60,513 nucleotides of DNA from Nocardioides sp. J54. GTDB taxonomy: Bacteria; Actinomycetota; Actinomycetes; Propionibacteriales; Nocardioidaceae. The stretch is taken from assembly GCF_000519005.1 (NCBI RefSeq), contig NZ_JAER01000026.1, positions 1-60,513 of the forward strand, read 5' to 3'. This document shows, piece after piece, positions 24,317-33,069 of the stretch. The notes under the pieces were generated by a model that worked only from the letters and a program-made list of their open reading frames with translations, ran no database searches and was not told the origin of the DNA. A program made the translations under genes and the position numbers. How positions within the stretch are numbered: the first letter of the stretch is position 1; each line of letters begins with the position of its first letter.

Positions 24317-25762
24317 GTGAACAGGAGGCTTTCCCTCCTCCTCGCCGCCGCGCTGCTCGGCCCGGTGAGCGTCGGCCTCGCCGAGGGCGCCGACGCCGCC
24401 ACGCCCAGGTGTGCGGGCCTCAAGGCGACCATCGTCGGCACCGACGCGGCCGACAAGATCAACGGGACCAGCGGCCGCGACGTCATCGTCGCCCGCGGTG
24501 GCAACGACGTCGTCGACGGCCGGGGCGGACCCGACGTCATCTGCGGCAGCGCCGGCAACGACACCATCCGCTCGGGCGCCGGGGCCGGCGGCCTCCTCCA
24601 CGGCGAGGCCGGGCACGACCTGGTCATCGCCCAGGCGCCCGACATCGGGGTCTACGGCGGCGACGGCGACGACGTGCTGCGCACCAGCAGGAGCGACACC
24701 CTGCTGGACGGCGGCCGCGGCAACGACCGGATCGAGGGGAGCAGGTTCCCCGACGTGATCGACGGCGGGCCCGGCAACGACCACGTCCTGGCCAACGGCG
24801 GCGCCGACCGCTTCGTCACCGGCGGTGTCGGCAACGACCGGATCTACGGCGGTCCCGGCACGGACGTCCTGCGCGGCGGCGGGGGCGACGACCAGATCAC
24901 CCCGGGGCCCGGTCGGGGCGGCTTCGCCTTCGGCGAGGCCGGCAACGACACGATCGTCACCGGCGACGACGGCCAGGCGCTCTACGGCGGCCCGGGCAAC
25001 GACCTGATGAAGACGTCGTGGGAGGGCACCCTGCTCGACGGCGGTCCCGGGCACGACCGCCTGCACGGCGGTGCGTACGCCGACGTCATCTCCGGCGGGG
25101 ACGGCAACGACATGATCTCCGCGGGTGGTGGGGACGACGTCGACCTCAAGGGCGGCTTCGGCACCGACACCTGCGACGGCGGCCCGGGCACCGACAACTG
25201 CCACGGCGGTGCGCCCGGCGGGCCCGGGAACTCGCCGACCGACCCGGACACCTGCACTGCCGAGGTGACCCGCTCGTGCCGGGGCGACGAGCTGCCCGAG
25301 CGGTGGCTGGCCACGCTGCACGGCCACGAGACCACGAGGTACGAGGTCCGCAGCTGGACGGTGAAGATGGTGCTCAAGCGGGCAGGCGACCCGGCGACGA
25401 CCACCTTCTGGCGCGAGGAGAGCGTCACCGGCTCCTTCGACGTCAAGGGCAGCGACGAGAACTGCGCCTGGACGCACGTCGGGTCGTTCGGCGGCGCGGA
25501 CTTCACCGGCGACCTCGGCCTGGTGCCGTCCGCCGACCTCTGCTGGCTCGACGTCGTGGCCGGCGGGCTCGGCACCTACTCGAAGAGCTGCGGCGCCGGG
25601 ACGGTGACGACTCCCGACGAGTACTTCCAGGCCTGGGCAGCCAGCAACGGCGGGCCGGACACCCTGCCGTGGGACCGCACGAAGCGCGAGATCACGGGTA
25701 GCTGGCACAAGGACGGCTCCACCACCATCGACGTCGACTGGGTGGTCACTCCGCTCGAGTGA
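24317..25762 (+). CDS. Secreted RTX-type calcium-binding repeat protein
   Basis: A 481-residue exported protein. The signal peptide (VNRRLSLLLAAALLGPVSVG) ends near EGADA. Residues about 30-300 hold some ten to twelve glycine-aspartate nonapeptides of the GGxGxDxhx type (GGDGDDVL, GGPGNDHV, GGPGTDVL, GGDGNDMI and others), which bind Ca2+ in a parallel beta-roll. The C-terminal 180 residues form a separate domain with paired Cys that I do not recognise. The GTG start has GGAG too close for normal use and is probably leaderless (see the repeat promoter). It shares the intergenic region with the divergent mce operon and overlaps the converging symporter gene by 17 bp. Confidence 0.85.
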   Translation: MNRRLSLLLAAALLGPVSVGLAEGADAATPRCAGLKATIVGTDAADKINGTSGRDVIVARGGNDVVDGRGGPDVICGSAGNDTIRSGAGAGGLLHGEAGHDLVIAQAPDIGVYGGDGDDVLRTSRSDTLLDGGRGNDRIEGSRFPDVIDGGPGNDHVLANGGADRFVTGGVGNDRIYGGPGTDVLRGGGGDDQITPGPGRGGFAFGEAGNDTIVTGDDGQALYGGPGNDLMKTSWEGTLLDGGPGHDRLHGGAYADVISGGDGNDMISAGGGDDVDLKGGFGTDTCDGGPGTDNCHGGAPGGPGNSPTDPDTCTAEVTRSCRGDELPERWLATLHGHETTRYEVRSWTVKMVLKRAGDPATTTFWREESVTGSFDVKGSDENCAWTHVGSFGGADFTGDLGLVPSADLCWLDVVAGGLGTYSKSCGAGTVTTPDEYFQAWAASNGGPDTLPWDRTKREITGSWHKDGSTTIDVDWVVTPLE

Positions 25763-27293
25763 GCGGCCCCCTCCCGAGGGTCTCCGGCGTGTGCAGCCGG
25801 ACCAGGAACCGCCGGGCGTGCGCAGGCGCACGCCCGGCGGTCGCCAGCGAGACGCCTGCCATCACCGCGAACGCCAGCGGCACGCTCCACGCGGCGGGCT
25901 GGGTGAGCAGGGCGCCGGCCCAGCCGTCGGCCTGGAACCCGAAGAGGTTCAGCACCGCGGCGCCGCCGGCGCCCAGGCCACCGGCCGCGAGGCCGGCGAT
26001 CGCGCCGGCGTCGGTGAGCCCGCGCCACCAGATCCCCAGCACCAGCAGGGGGCAGAAGGTCGACGCTGCCACCGCGAACGCCAGGCCGACCGACTGGGCC
26101 ACCCCGACCCGGCCGACCAGCAGCGTCACCAGCAGCGGTACGACGACCGCCACCGCCGCCGCGAGCCGGAACGCCGTCGCGACGGAGCCGGTGGAGCCGC
26201 CCGCACCGGAGTGCTCGCCGACCCAGCGGCTGGTCACGTCCTGGGTCAGCACCCCGGAGACCGCGATCACCAGCCCGGACGCGGTCGACAGGAAGGCCGC
26301 GAACGCGCCAGCCGTGGCCAGGCCGGTCAGCAGCTCGCCACCGATGCCCTGCAGCATCAGCCGCGGCAGCTCCAGGACGAGCACGTCCGCCCGGCCGTCG
26401 CGGACCAGCGGGTCGCCGTACACCCGGCCGAGTGCGGCGTAGACCGGCGGCCAGAGGTAGAACAGCCCGAGCAGGGCCAGCACCGCGAGCGTCGTGCGTC
26501 GCGCGCCGCGGCCGTCGGGGTTGGTGTAGAAGCGGACCACCACGTGCGGCAGGCCCATCGTGCCGAGGAAGAGCGCGATGATCAGCGAGTAGGTGGAGTA
26601 GAGGCCGATCGCGCCGTCGCCGGCGACCGGGTCGGACCACCCGCCGCCGAGCCCGTGCCCCGCGGGTCGCCCGTCGCCCCACCACACGACCAGCAGCACC
26701 ATCGCCGGCACCAGCAGCGCGGTGAGCTTCAGCCAGTACTGGAAGGCCTGCACGAACGTGATCGAGCGCATCCCGCCGGACATCACGTTGACCACCACGA
26801 CCAGGCCGACGATGACCGGGCCCACCCACTCCGGCGCGCCGATCGCCGACTCCAGGGTGATCCCGGCGCCCTTGAACTGCGGCACGAGGTAGAGCCAGCC
26901 GACACCGACGACGAGCAGGGACGACGCGGCGCGCACCCACCGCGACCCGAGCCGCGCCTCCGCGAAGTCGGGCAGCGTGTAGGCGCCGGAGCGGCGCAGC
27001 GGTGCGGCGACGAGGACGAGCAGCACGAGGTAGCCCGCGGTCCACCCGACGGGGTACCAGAGCATGTCCGCACCGCCGACCAGCAGCAGGCCGGCGATGC
27101 CCAGGAAGGACGCGGCCGACAGGTACTCCCCGCCGATCGCCGAGGCGTTGAGCCGCGGACGGACGGTGCGGGAGGCGACGAAGAAGTCGCTCGTGGTGCG
27201 CGAGAACCGCAGCCCCCAGGTGCCGATGGCCACCGTCGCCACGGTGACGGCGAGGACGGCGAGCAGGCCCGGCAGGGCGTCGGTGCTCAGCAC
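25746..27293 (-). CDS. Sodium:solute symporter (SSS family, ActP/MctC-like)
   Basis: A 515-residue inner-membrane symporter with about 13 predicted helices. Family features are RTVRPRLNASAIGGEYLSAASFLG near residue 43, GLPHVVVRFYTNPD near 250 and AFAAFLSTASGLVIAVSGVL near 335. With the adjacent DUF485 protein it resembles the YjcH-ActP acetate uptake pair or actinobacterial monocarboxylate carriers. Sodium or proton coupling is assumed from family. GTG 27293 is four bases after the DUF485 stop. The two-component genes upstream in the operon probably sense the same organic acid. Confidence 0.88.
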   Translation of the reverse strand: MLSTDALPGLLAVLAVTVATVAIGTWGLRFSRTTSDFFVASRTVRPRLNASAIGGEYLSAASFLGIAGLLLVGGADMLWYPVGWTAGYLVLLVLVAAPLRRSGAYTLPDFAEARLGSRWVRAASSLLVVGVGWLYLVPQFKGAGITLESAIGAPEWVGPVIVGLVVVVNVMSGGMRSITFVQAFQYWLKLTALLVPAMVLLVVWWGDGRPAGHGLGGGWSDPVAGDGAIGLYSTYSLIIALFLGTMGLPHVVVRFYTNPDGRGARRTTLAVLALLGLFYLWPPVYAALGRVYGDPLVRDGRADVLVLELPRLMLQGIGGELLTGLATAGAFAAFLSTASGLVIAVSGVLTQDVTSRWVGEHSGAGGSTGSVATAFRLAAAVAVVVPLLVTLLVGRVGVAQSVGLAFAVAASTFCPLLVLGIWWRGLTDAGAIAGLAAGGLGAGGAAVLNLFGFQADGWAGALLTQPAAWSVPLAFAVMAGVSLATAGRAPAHARRFLVRLHTPETLGRGPLTRAE

Positions 27294-27297
27294 CGGC

Positions 27298-27663
27298 TCA
27301 CTCCGGGCCCTCGACGAGGTCGGCGAAGTCGCGCTCGTTGCGCTCCACGCTGCGCACGTAGCGCCACCCCAGCAGGAGCAGGAACGGGTAGACGACCACG
27401 CCGAGCAGGAGCCACGCCAGCGGCACGCCAGCGACGGCGACGTCGTCGAGCTCGGGCCACAGGTGGAAGGCGAGCGGCAGCAGCCCGAGGGTGAGCGCCA
27501 GCCCCACCAGGACGGCGAGCGCCAGGCCGAGCTGCTCACGCAGCAGCGAGCGCAGGTAGACGTCGCCGAGCGCGGTCTGCTCGTGCACGTCGCCGAGCCG
27601 GCTCGCGGCCCGCCCGGCGGCCGTGTGCCGGGGCGGTCCGGTGACCCGGACCCGCTCGGTCAT
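27298..27663 (-). CDS. DUF485 membrane protein, symporter partner
   Basis: A 121-residue protein with two membrane helices (about residues 45-65 and 79-100) and charged ends. DUF485 proteins such as YjcH are nearly always next to ActP-type symporters and are presumed accessory subunits. ATG overlaps the response-regulator stop by four bases and the symporter follows four bases after its stop. Confidence 0.82.
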   Translation of the reverse strand: MTERVRVTGPPRHTAAGRAASRLGDVHEQTALGDVYLRSLLREQLGLALAVLVGLALTLGLLPLAFHLWPELDDVAVAGVPLAWLLLGVVVYPFLLLLGWRYVRSVERNERDFADLVEGPE

Positions 27664-28397
27664 CGCGCCGGGCCCCCGGCCCGGGCACGGCGCACCAGCA
27701 CGTCGCGCAGCGCACGGGAGTGCCGCCGGCTCACCGGCAGCTCGGTGTCGCCGACCATCACGGTCGTGCGCCCGGCGTCGCTGCGCACCTCGGTGACGTG
27801 CGCGAGCGCGACGAGCAGGGAGCGGTGGATCCGGTGGAAGCCGGCCTCGGCCCACTGCTCCTCGAGCGTCGTGAGCGGCACGCGCACCAGGTAGGCCTCG
27901 CCGGCGGCGGTGTGCAGCCGGGCGTAGTCGCCCTGCGCCTCCACGTGGGTGATCTCGCCGCGGTCGACGAAGCGGGTCACCCCACCGCGCTCCACGGCGA
28001 CCTGGGTGTCCGGAGCCGGCTCGGGCGGGGCGCCGGCCGCGAGCACGCGTCGTACCGCCTCGGCGAGCCGCTCCGGGCGGACCGGCTTGAGGACGTAGTC
28101 GACGGCGCGCAGGTCGAAGGCCTCGACCGCGTGCTGCTCGTGCGCGGTGACGAAGACGACCGGTGGCGGTTGCTTGAAGCGCCCGAGCACCTCGGCCAGC
28201 TCCAGCCCGCTCAGGCCGGGCATCTGGATGTCGAGGAAGACGCAGTCGACCTCGCGCTCGCGCAGGATGCGCAGCGTGTCGGTCGCAGACGGGCAGGAGA
28301 CCACCTCGCCGACGCGGGGGTCGGCGTCGAGCAGGTAGGTCAGCTCGTCGAGCGCCGGCCGTTCGTCGTCGACGACCAGGACGCGCAGGCCGCTCAC
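27660..28397 (-). CDS. LytTR-type response regulator
   Basis: A 245-residue regulator. The receiver domain (residues 4-120) has the acidic pair in VVDDERPALDEL and the phospho-acceptor Asp in VFLDIQMPG. Residues about 135-240 form the LytTR DNA-binding domain (VDRGEITHVEAQGDYARLHT, FHRIHRSLLVALAHV, LPVSRRHSRAL). The GTG start overlaps the kinase stop by four bases. It likely activates its own four-gene operon; candidate sites are the two TGGCA triplets at 29559-29630. YpdB and BtsR of E. coli are analogous regulators of carboxylate transporters. Confidence 0.92.
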   Translation of the reverse strand: MSGLRVLVVDDERPALDELTYLLDADPRVGEVVSCPSATDTLRILREREVDCVFLDIQMPGLSGLELAEVLGRFKQPPPVVFVTAHEQHAVEAFDLRAVDYVLKPVRPERLAEAVRRVLAAGAPPEPAPDTQVAVERGGVTRFVDRGEITHVEAQGDYARLHTAAGEAYLVRVPLTTLEEQWAEAGFHRIHRSLLVALAHVTEVRSDAGRTTVMVGDTELPVSRRHSRALRDVLVRRARAGGPAR

Positions 28398-29554
28398 GAG
28401 CGCACCCCGCCGACACCGCTGACGCTGACGCCGGGCGCGAACTTCGGCACCCGCACGATCACCTTCGTCCCTGCTCCCGGCGCGGTCTCCACGACGAGAC
28501 CGTAGTCGTCGCCGAAGGTCGCGCGCAGCCGGGCGTCCACGTTGCCCAGGCCCACCGAGTCGAGGGCCGCGTCGCCGGCCAGGGCCCGGCGCACCTTCTC
28601 GGGGTCCTCGCCGACGCCGTTGTCCTCGACCTCGATCACCGCCTCGTGGCCTCGGTCGTGGGCGTCGATCGTCAGCTGCCCGGTCTGGTCGGCGCCCTCG
28701 AGGCCGTGCCGCACGGCGTTCTCCACCAGCGGCTGGATGCACAGGAACGGTACGACGACCGGCAGCACCTCGGGCGCGACGTTGAGCGTGACCTGGAGCC
28801 GGTCGCCGAAGCGGGCCTGCTCCAGCAGCAGGTAGCGCTCGATGGAGTTCAGCTCCTCGGCGAGCGTGGTGAACTCGCCGTGGCGCCGGAAGGAGTAGCG
28901 GGTGAAGTCGGCGAACTCCAGCAGCAGCTCGCGGGCCCGGTCGGGGTCGGTGCGCACGAAGCTGGCGATCGCGTTGAGCGAGTTGTAGACGAAGTGCGGG
29001 CTGATCTGCGCCCGCAGCGCCCGCACCTCGGCCTCGATCAGCCGGTTGCGGTGGGCGTCGAGCTCGGCCAGCTCCAGCTGCCCCGACACCCACTCGGCGA
29101 CCTCCTCGGTCGCGCGCACCAGCCCGGCCGTCGGGGTCGGCGAGAACGCCTGCACCGTGCCGAGCACCCGGCCGTCCACGACGAGCGGGCTGACCACGCC
29201 GGTGCGCACCGGGCACCCCGGCTCGGTGCACCCGAGCTGCCCGCGGTCCAGGGTGCGGGTGCTGCCGCGCTCGATCGCCACCACCCCCGCGGCCGCCGCC
29301 TGCTCCCGGTGGTGCGACCCCAGGCCGTCCCAGGCCAGCACCGCCTCGGTGTCGGTGATCGCCAGCGCCGGCGTGCCGAGCAGGGCCCGCAGGTGCCGGA
29401 TCGCCCGCTCCGCGCTGGCTGTCGTGAGCCCCTCACGCAGGGCCGGCGAGGCGAGGGAGGCCTGGTGCAGCGCGCGGAAGGTCGCCCGGTCCGCGTCGCT
29501 GCCGAGGTGGCCCCGTCGCCACAGCCGCCTGCTCACCCGTCCATCAAAGCGCAC
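28394..29554 (-). CDS. LytS-type sensor histidine kinase with GAF-like sensor
   Basis: A 386-residue soluble kinase without membrane helices. A GAF-like domain fills residues about 30-165 with a possible metal or redox pair (LGCTEPGCPVRT). The His_kinase domain has the phospho-acceptor His in QISPHFVYNSLN (near residue 188), and the ATPase domain shows CIQPLVENAVRHG and VEDNGVG. Because the sensor is cytoplasmic it should read an intracellular signal, perhaps the imported acid or its product. GTG at 29554 or GTG at 29536 could be the start; neither has a clear ribosome-binding site. Confidence 0.9.
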   Translation of the reverse strand: MRFDGRVSRRLWRRGHLGSDADRATFRALHQASLASPALREGLTTASAERAIRHLRALLGTPALAITDTEAVLAWDGLGSHHREQAAAAGVVAIERGSTRTLDRGQLGCTEPGCPVRTGVVSPLVVDGRVLGTVQAFSPTPTAGLVRATEEVAEWVSGQLELAELDAHRNRLIEAEVRALRAQISPHFVYNSLNAIASFVRTDPDRARELLLEFADFTRYSFRRHGEFTTLAEELNSIERYLLLEQARFGDRLQVTLNVAPEVLPVVVPFLCIQPLVENAVRHGLEGADQTGQLTIDAHDRGHEAVIEVEDNGVGEDPEKVRRALAGDAALDSVGLGNVDARLRATFGDDYGLVVETAPGAGTKVIVRVPKFAPGVSVSGVGGVRS

Positions 29555-29558
29555 GACG

Positions 29559-29630
29559 TGGCAGGTTCTGGCACGCGAAGTGTCAAGCTTCGGCGTGCGA
29601 GGTGGCAGGCCGTGGCACGTGAGGTGGCAG
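29559..29630 (-). promoter_or_regulatory. Repeated TGGCA triplets upstream of the kinase operon
   Basis: Two 28-bp direct repeats, 29559-29586 and 29603-29630, agree at 22 positions and lie 44 bp apart, four helical turns. Each holds TGGCA-type boxes spaced 10 and 12 bases (29560, 29570, 29582 as TGTCA; 29604, 29614, 29626). They cover the promoter of the LytS-LytTR-DUF485-symporter operon on the - strand. LytTR proteins bind repeated short boxes on one DNA face, so these are the natural candidate sites. Confidence 0.5.
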
Positions 29631-29668
29631 AGATGGTCGTCCGGGGTGCCCGTCCGCGCGGTCCGTGC

Positions 29669-30463
29669 TCAGCTGCGCAGCACTCCGTCGAGGAAGTCGA
29701 AGAGCAGCGACTGCACCACCTCGGGAGCCTCCTGGGTGGGGCTGTGCCCGACACCGTCGAGCTGGTGGTGCCGCACGTCGGGGAGCCGGCGGACGACGTC
29801 CGCCGTCCAGGCGGGTGGGCGGGCGACGTCGTCGGTGCCGTTGATGACCAGTGCGGGAACCTGCAGCCCGTCGAGCAGGTCGCTGGCGTCCTCGCGCTCG
29901 ACGACGCCGCGTGCCGCGTGGCACAGCCCGGGGGACAGGGAGGCGATCTGCCGGCGGAAGGCATCCACCAGGTCCGCCTTGGCGGCGTCGGCGCGAGTGG
30001 TGGCCCCGAGCATGATCTCGAGCACGACCTGCTGCAGGCCCTCGTCGAAGCCGCTGGCCTCGATCTGGTCGCAGACGCCGCCGAACGCCGCGCGCTGGTC
30101 GTCGGGCTCGTGGCGGGCGGAGCTGCCGACGAGGACGAGGGCCTGTACGGCGTCCGGCTGGGCAGCGGCGATGCGGACCGCGACGTCGCCGCCCATCGAC
30201 TGCCCGAGCAGTGCGTACCGGCTCAGGCCCGCCGCCTCGAGGGTGGCCACGACGTCCTTGGCCGCTTCGTCCATGGTCACGGTCGCGGTCGCCTCGTCGG
30301 TGCGTTCGCCCTGGCCGAGGAAGGTCGGCCGGACGAACCGGAACCGGCCGCGACCGGCCTCGACCAGGTCGTCGAAGGACGACGCATCGAGGAAGAGGGA
30401 GTGCAGGCACACGACGACCGGCAGGTCTGTCTCGCCGGTGTCGCGGAGGTTCTCGTCGACCAT
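29669..30463 (-). CDS. Alpha/beta hydrolase
   Basis: A 264-residue cytoplasmic hydrolase of the fold containing esterases and C-C bond hydrolases. Visible are the oxyanion segment VVVCLHSLFLDAS, the nucleophile elbow GQSMGGD (Ser near residue 94), and LDGVGHSPTQEAPE with the catalytic His near the C-terminus; the acid is probably Asp in INGTDD. ATG 30463 has AGGAAG upstream. It is transcribed away from ridA from a shared region carrying operator site A, so it belongs to the catabolic regulon. Substrate unknown. Confidence 0.8.
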   Translation of the reverse strand: MVDENLRDTGETDLPVVVCLHSLFLDASSFDDLVEAGRGRFRFVRPTFLGQGERTDEATATVTMDEAAKDVVATLEAAGLSRYALLGQSMGGDVAVRIAAAQPDAVQALVLVGSSARHEPDDQRAAFGGVCDQIEASGFDEGLQQVVLEIMLGATTRADAAKADLVDAFRRQIASLSPGLCHAARGVVEREDASDLLDGLQVPALVINGTDDVARPPAWTADVVRRLPDVRHHQLDGVGHSPTQEAPEVVQSLLFDFLDGVLRS

Positions 30464-30510
30464 CGTTTCGCTTCCTGTCGTCAGAGGAACGGGTGTGACC
30501 TGCACCATAG

Positions 30511-30539
30511 TCGAACTTGACGTCGGTCTCAACTAAAGT
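30511..30539. promoter_or_regulatory. Operator site A with divergent promoters (ridA / hydrolase)
   Basis: The operator is ACTTGA-CGTCGGTC-TCAACT at 30515-30534. It lies inside two opposing promoters. On + TCGAAC, 17 bases, TAAAGT (30534-30539) reads toward ridA. On - TTGAGA, 17 bases, TATGGT reads toward the hydrolase (its -10 complements bases just left of 30511). A bound dimer would block both. It is the first of five sites of the form A(C/G)TTGA-N8-TCAA(C/T)T or near variants. Confidence 0.75.
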
Positions 30540-30571
30540 GGAGGAAAGTTCCGCTGAAACGAGGAGATCCC

Positions 30572-30982
30572 ATGCCCGTCACGCTCATCAACCCGCCCGG
30601 CCTGGCCGAGCCGCCGGCCGGCGCCTACCACCACGTCGCGATCGCCAGCGGCACCCGGCACGTGTACGTCGCCGGGCAGATCGCTCGCGACGCGACGGGT
30701 GCGCCGGTGGCCACCGGTGACCTCGCCGGCCAGGTGGAGCAGGCGTACCGCAACATCGCCGTGGCGCTCGAGGCAGCCGGGGCGACCTTCGCCGACGTGG
30801 TCCGGCTGACCTTCTACGTCGTCGACTGGTCGGCGGAGAAGTTCGAGCTCCTCATGGCCGGCATCAACCGCGCCACCGAGGAGCTCGGGGTGACGGCGCC
30901 CCCCGCGTCCCTCATCGAGGTGGTCTCGCTGTTCGAGCCCGACGTGCTCGTGGAGATCCTGGCGACCGCCGTCGTCGACTAG
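30572..30982 (+). CDS. RidA/YjgF family protein
   Basis: A 136-residue protein of the Rid family: HHVAIASGTRHVYVAGQIARDATG at the start, QVEQAYRNIAVALEAAGATFADVVRLTFYVVDW in the middle and PASLIEVVSLFEPDVLVEI at the end. Canonical RidA uses an Arg in the late GPxRxxV region to deaminate reactive enamines; here that stretch reads PPASLIEV, without the Arg. It may therefore be a non-deaminating Rid subfamily member, as are several found in catabolic clusters. ATG has GAGGAG upstream. Promoter with operator site A lies 35-60 bp upstream. Confidence 0.85.
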   Translation: MPVTLINPPGLAEPPAGAYHHVAIASGTRHVYVAGQIARDATGAPVATGDLAGQVEQAYRNIAVALEAAGATFADVVRLTFYVVDWSAEKFELLMAGINRATEELGVTAPPASLIEVVSLFEPDVLVEILATAVVD

Positions 30983-31018
30983 CACCAGCCGCGCCGTCAG
31001 CGCGCCGGGTGAGACGCA

Positions 31019-31054
31019 CGCGGCCGGCACTCCTGCAGCGGAGTGCCGGCCGCG
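31019..31054. terminator. Strong bidirectional terminator hairpin
   Basis: CGCGGCCGGCACTCC at 31019-31033 pairs perfectly with GGAGTGCCGGCCGCG at 31040-31054 around a TGCAGC loop. It lies between the converging ridA and thiolase genes. A 15-bp GC stem with only scattered T residues after it is typical of high-GC terminators. Confidence 0.8.
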
Positions 31055-31071
31055 TTCCGGCGTGGCTTCGT

Positions 31072-32256
31072 TCAGCGCAGCGAGAACAGCCCGGCGGCGC
31101 CCATGCCGCCCCCGACGCACATCGTGACGACCACGTGCCGTGCCCCCCGGCGGCGCCCCTCCAGGAGGGCGTGACCGACCAGGCGCGCGCCCGTCATGCC
31201 GTACGGATGCCCGATGGAGACCGCGCCCCCGTTGACGTTGAGCCGGTCGGGGTCGATGCCGAGCTCGTCGCGGCAGTGGACGACCTGGCAGGCGAACGCC
31301 TCGTTCAGCTCCCACAGGTCGATGTCGTCGACCTTGAGGTCGTGCTGCTCGAGCAACCGCGGGATGGCGAAGACCGGGCCGATGCCCATCTCGTCGGGCC
31401 GGCAGCCTGCGACGGCGATGCCGCGGTAGACACCGAGCGGCTCCAGCCCGCGGCGCGACGCCTCCCCGGCCTCCATCAGCACCGAGGCCGATGCTCCGTC
31501 GGACAGCTGCGAGGAGTTGCCTGCCGTGACCGACGCGGCCCCGACATCGAGCACCGGCTTCAGGGCGGCCAGGCCCTCGGCGCTGGTCGTGGGCCGGTTG
31601 CCCTCGTCAGCGACGAGGGTGACCTCGCGCATCGTGACGCTGCCGTCGGCCTCGCGCACCCGCTGCACGGTCGGAAGGGGGACGATCTCCTCGTCGAAGA
31701 GCCCGCCGAGCTGGGCGGCCGCCGTGCGGCGCTGCGACTCCAGGGCAAAGGCATCTTGGGCCTCGCGACTCACGGCGTACCTGCGAGCCACGACCTCGGC
31801 GGTGCGGAGCATCGGCAGGTAGACGTCGGGCACGTTCTCGACCAGCCACGCATCCTCGGCGCGATGCTGGTTCATGTGCTCGTCCTGCACCAGGGAGATG
31901 GACTCCACGCCCCCGCCGACGACGACCTCCATGCCGTCGTGGACGATCTGCCGTGCCGCCGTGGCGATCGCCATCAGGCCCGACGCGCACTGCCGGTCGA
32001 CGCTCATGCCGGGTACGCCGACGCCCAGGCCGGCGCGCAGGGCGGCCTGCCGGGCGACGTTGAAGCCGGTCGTTCCCTGCTGCATGGCCGCGCCGAGCAC
32101 GACGTCCTGCACCTCGGGCCCCTCGAGGCCGGCGCGCTCGACGGCGTGCCGGATCGCGTGCCCGGCGAGCGTCTGGGCGGAGGTGTCGTTGAAGGCGCCG
32201 CGGTAGGCCTTGCCGATGGGGGTGCGCGCCGTCGAGACGATCACTGCTTCTCGCAT
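31072..32256 (-). CDS. Acetyl-CoA acyltransferase (thiolase)
   Basis: A 394-residue thiolase that cleaves 3-ketoacyl-CoA with CoA. The active-site Cys is in [13 protein letters not shown] (near residue 89), the His in [16 protein letters not shown] and the second Cys in [14 protein letters not shown]. Length is normal. ATG 32256 begins [20 protein letters not shown], the family N-terminus. It is the last gene of the five-gene operon ACAD-SDR-kinase-SDR-thiolase and would release acetyl- or propionyl-CoA at the end of the proposed pathway. Confidence 0.93.
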   Translation of the reverse strand: MREAVIVSTARTPIGKAYRGAFNDTSAQTLAGHAIRHAVERAGLEGPEVQDVVLGAAMQQGTTGFNVARQAALRAGLGVGVPGMSVDRQCASGLMAIATAARQIVHDGMEVVVGGGVESISLVQDEHMNQHRAEDAWLVENVPDVYLPMLRTAEVVARRYAVSREAQDAFALESQRRTAAAQLGGLFDEEIVPLPTVQRVREADGSVTMREVTLVADEGNRPTTSAEGLAALKPVLDVGAASVTAGNSSQLSDGASASVLMEAGEASRRGLEPLGVYRGIAVAGCRPDEMGIGPVFAIPRLLEQHDLKVDDIDLWELNEAFACQVVHCRDELGIDPDRLNVNGGAVSIGHPYGMTGARLVGHALLEGRRRGARHVVVTMCVGGGMGAAGLFSLR

Positions 32257-32269
32257 GTCCCGGCTCCCC

Positions 32270-33028
32270 TCAGGCCGTCGGTCCGCCGGCGACGTACAGG
32301 ACCTGGCCGGACACGAACCCGGCCTCCTCGCTGGCGAGGTAGCCGACCGCGGCGGCCACGTCCTCGGGTCGTCCGGCCCGGGCGACGGGGATGCCCGCGA
32401 CGACGGTGCGGGACAGCTCCTCGAAGTCGAGCCCCATCCGGGCCGCGGTGGCACGGGTCATGTCGGTCTCGATGAATCCGGGCGCGACCGCGTTGGCGGT
32501 GACGCCGTACCGGCCGAGCTCGATCGCGAGGGTGCGGGTGAACCCCTGCAGGCCGGCCTTGGCCGCGGAGTAGTTGGACTGGCCGCGGTTGCCGAGGGCG
32601 GAGGTGCTGGAGAGGTTGACGATCCGTCCGAACCCGGCCTCCACCATGTGGCCCTGGACCGCGCGGGTCGCCAGGAAGGCTCCGCGGAGGTGGACCGACA
32701 TCACCTGGTCCCAGTCGTCGAGCGTCATCTTGAACAGCAGGTTGTCCCGCAGGATGCCGGCGTTGTTGACCAGCACCGTCGGGGCGCCGAGATCGGCGGT
32801 GACCTGGGCGACCGCAGCGGCGACCGCGGCCTCGTCGGTGACGTCGGCTCCGACGGCGAGGGCCTTGCCGCCCGTCCCGGAGATCTCGTCGACGAGCGGT
32901 TGGGCCGCCGTGGCGTCGAGGTCGAGCACGGCGACCGCGTGGCCGTCGTGCGAGAGTCGGCGGGCGATGGCGGCGCCGATGCCCCGGGCTCCGCCGGTGA
33001 CGATCGCGACTCGCGCAGTGGTGGGCAT
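32270..33028 (-). CDS. SDR-family 3-oxoacyl (3-hydroxyacyl-CoA) dehydrogenase
   Basis: A 252-residue classical short-chain dehydrogenase, FabG-like. The cofactor motif TGGARGIG is at residues 11-18, NNAG near 88, and the catalytic Ser and Tyr-x3-Lys in [20 protein letters not shown] (about 137-157). An acidic residue after beta-2 (LDLDAT) favours NAD over NADP. Thirteen bases separate it from the thiolase start, so oxidation of a 3-hydroxyacyl-CoA just before thiolysis is its likely role. Confidence 0.87.
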   Translation of the reverse strand: MPTTARVAIVTGGARGIGAAIARRLSHDGHAVAVLDLDATAAQPLVDEISGTGGKALAVGADVTDEAAVAAAVAQVTADLGAPTVLVNNAGILRDNLLFKMTLDDWDQVMSVHLRGAFLATRAVQGHMVEAGFGRIVNLSSTSALGNRGQSNYSAAKAGLQGFTRTLAIELGRYGVTANAVAPGFIETDMTRATAARMGLDFEELSRTVVAGIPVARAGRPEDVAAAVGYLASEEAGFVSGQVLYVAGGPTA

Positions 33029-33069
33029 GAGGGGTGTTCCCTTCGTCGTGGCCGGCCCGTGTGGCCGGC

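Noticed and set aside
25746..25762. 17-bp 3' overlap between converging genes, matched by another 17-bp overlap at 51401-51417
   Set aside because: Equal lengths look striking, but the sequences are unrelated and short convergent overlaps are common in dense genomes.
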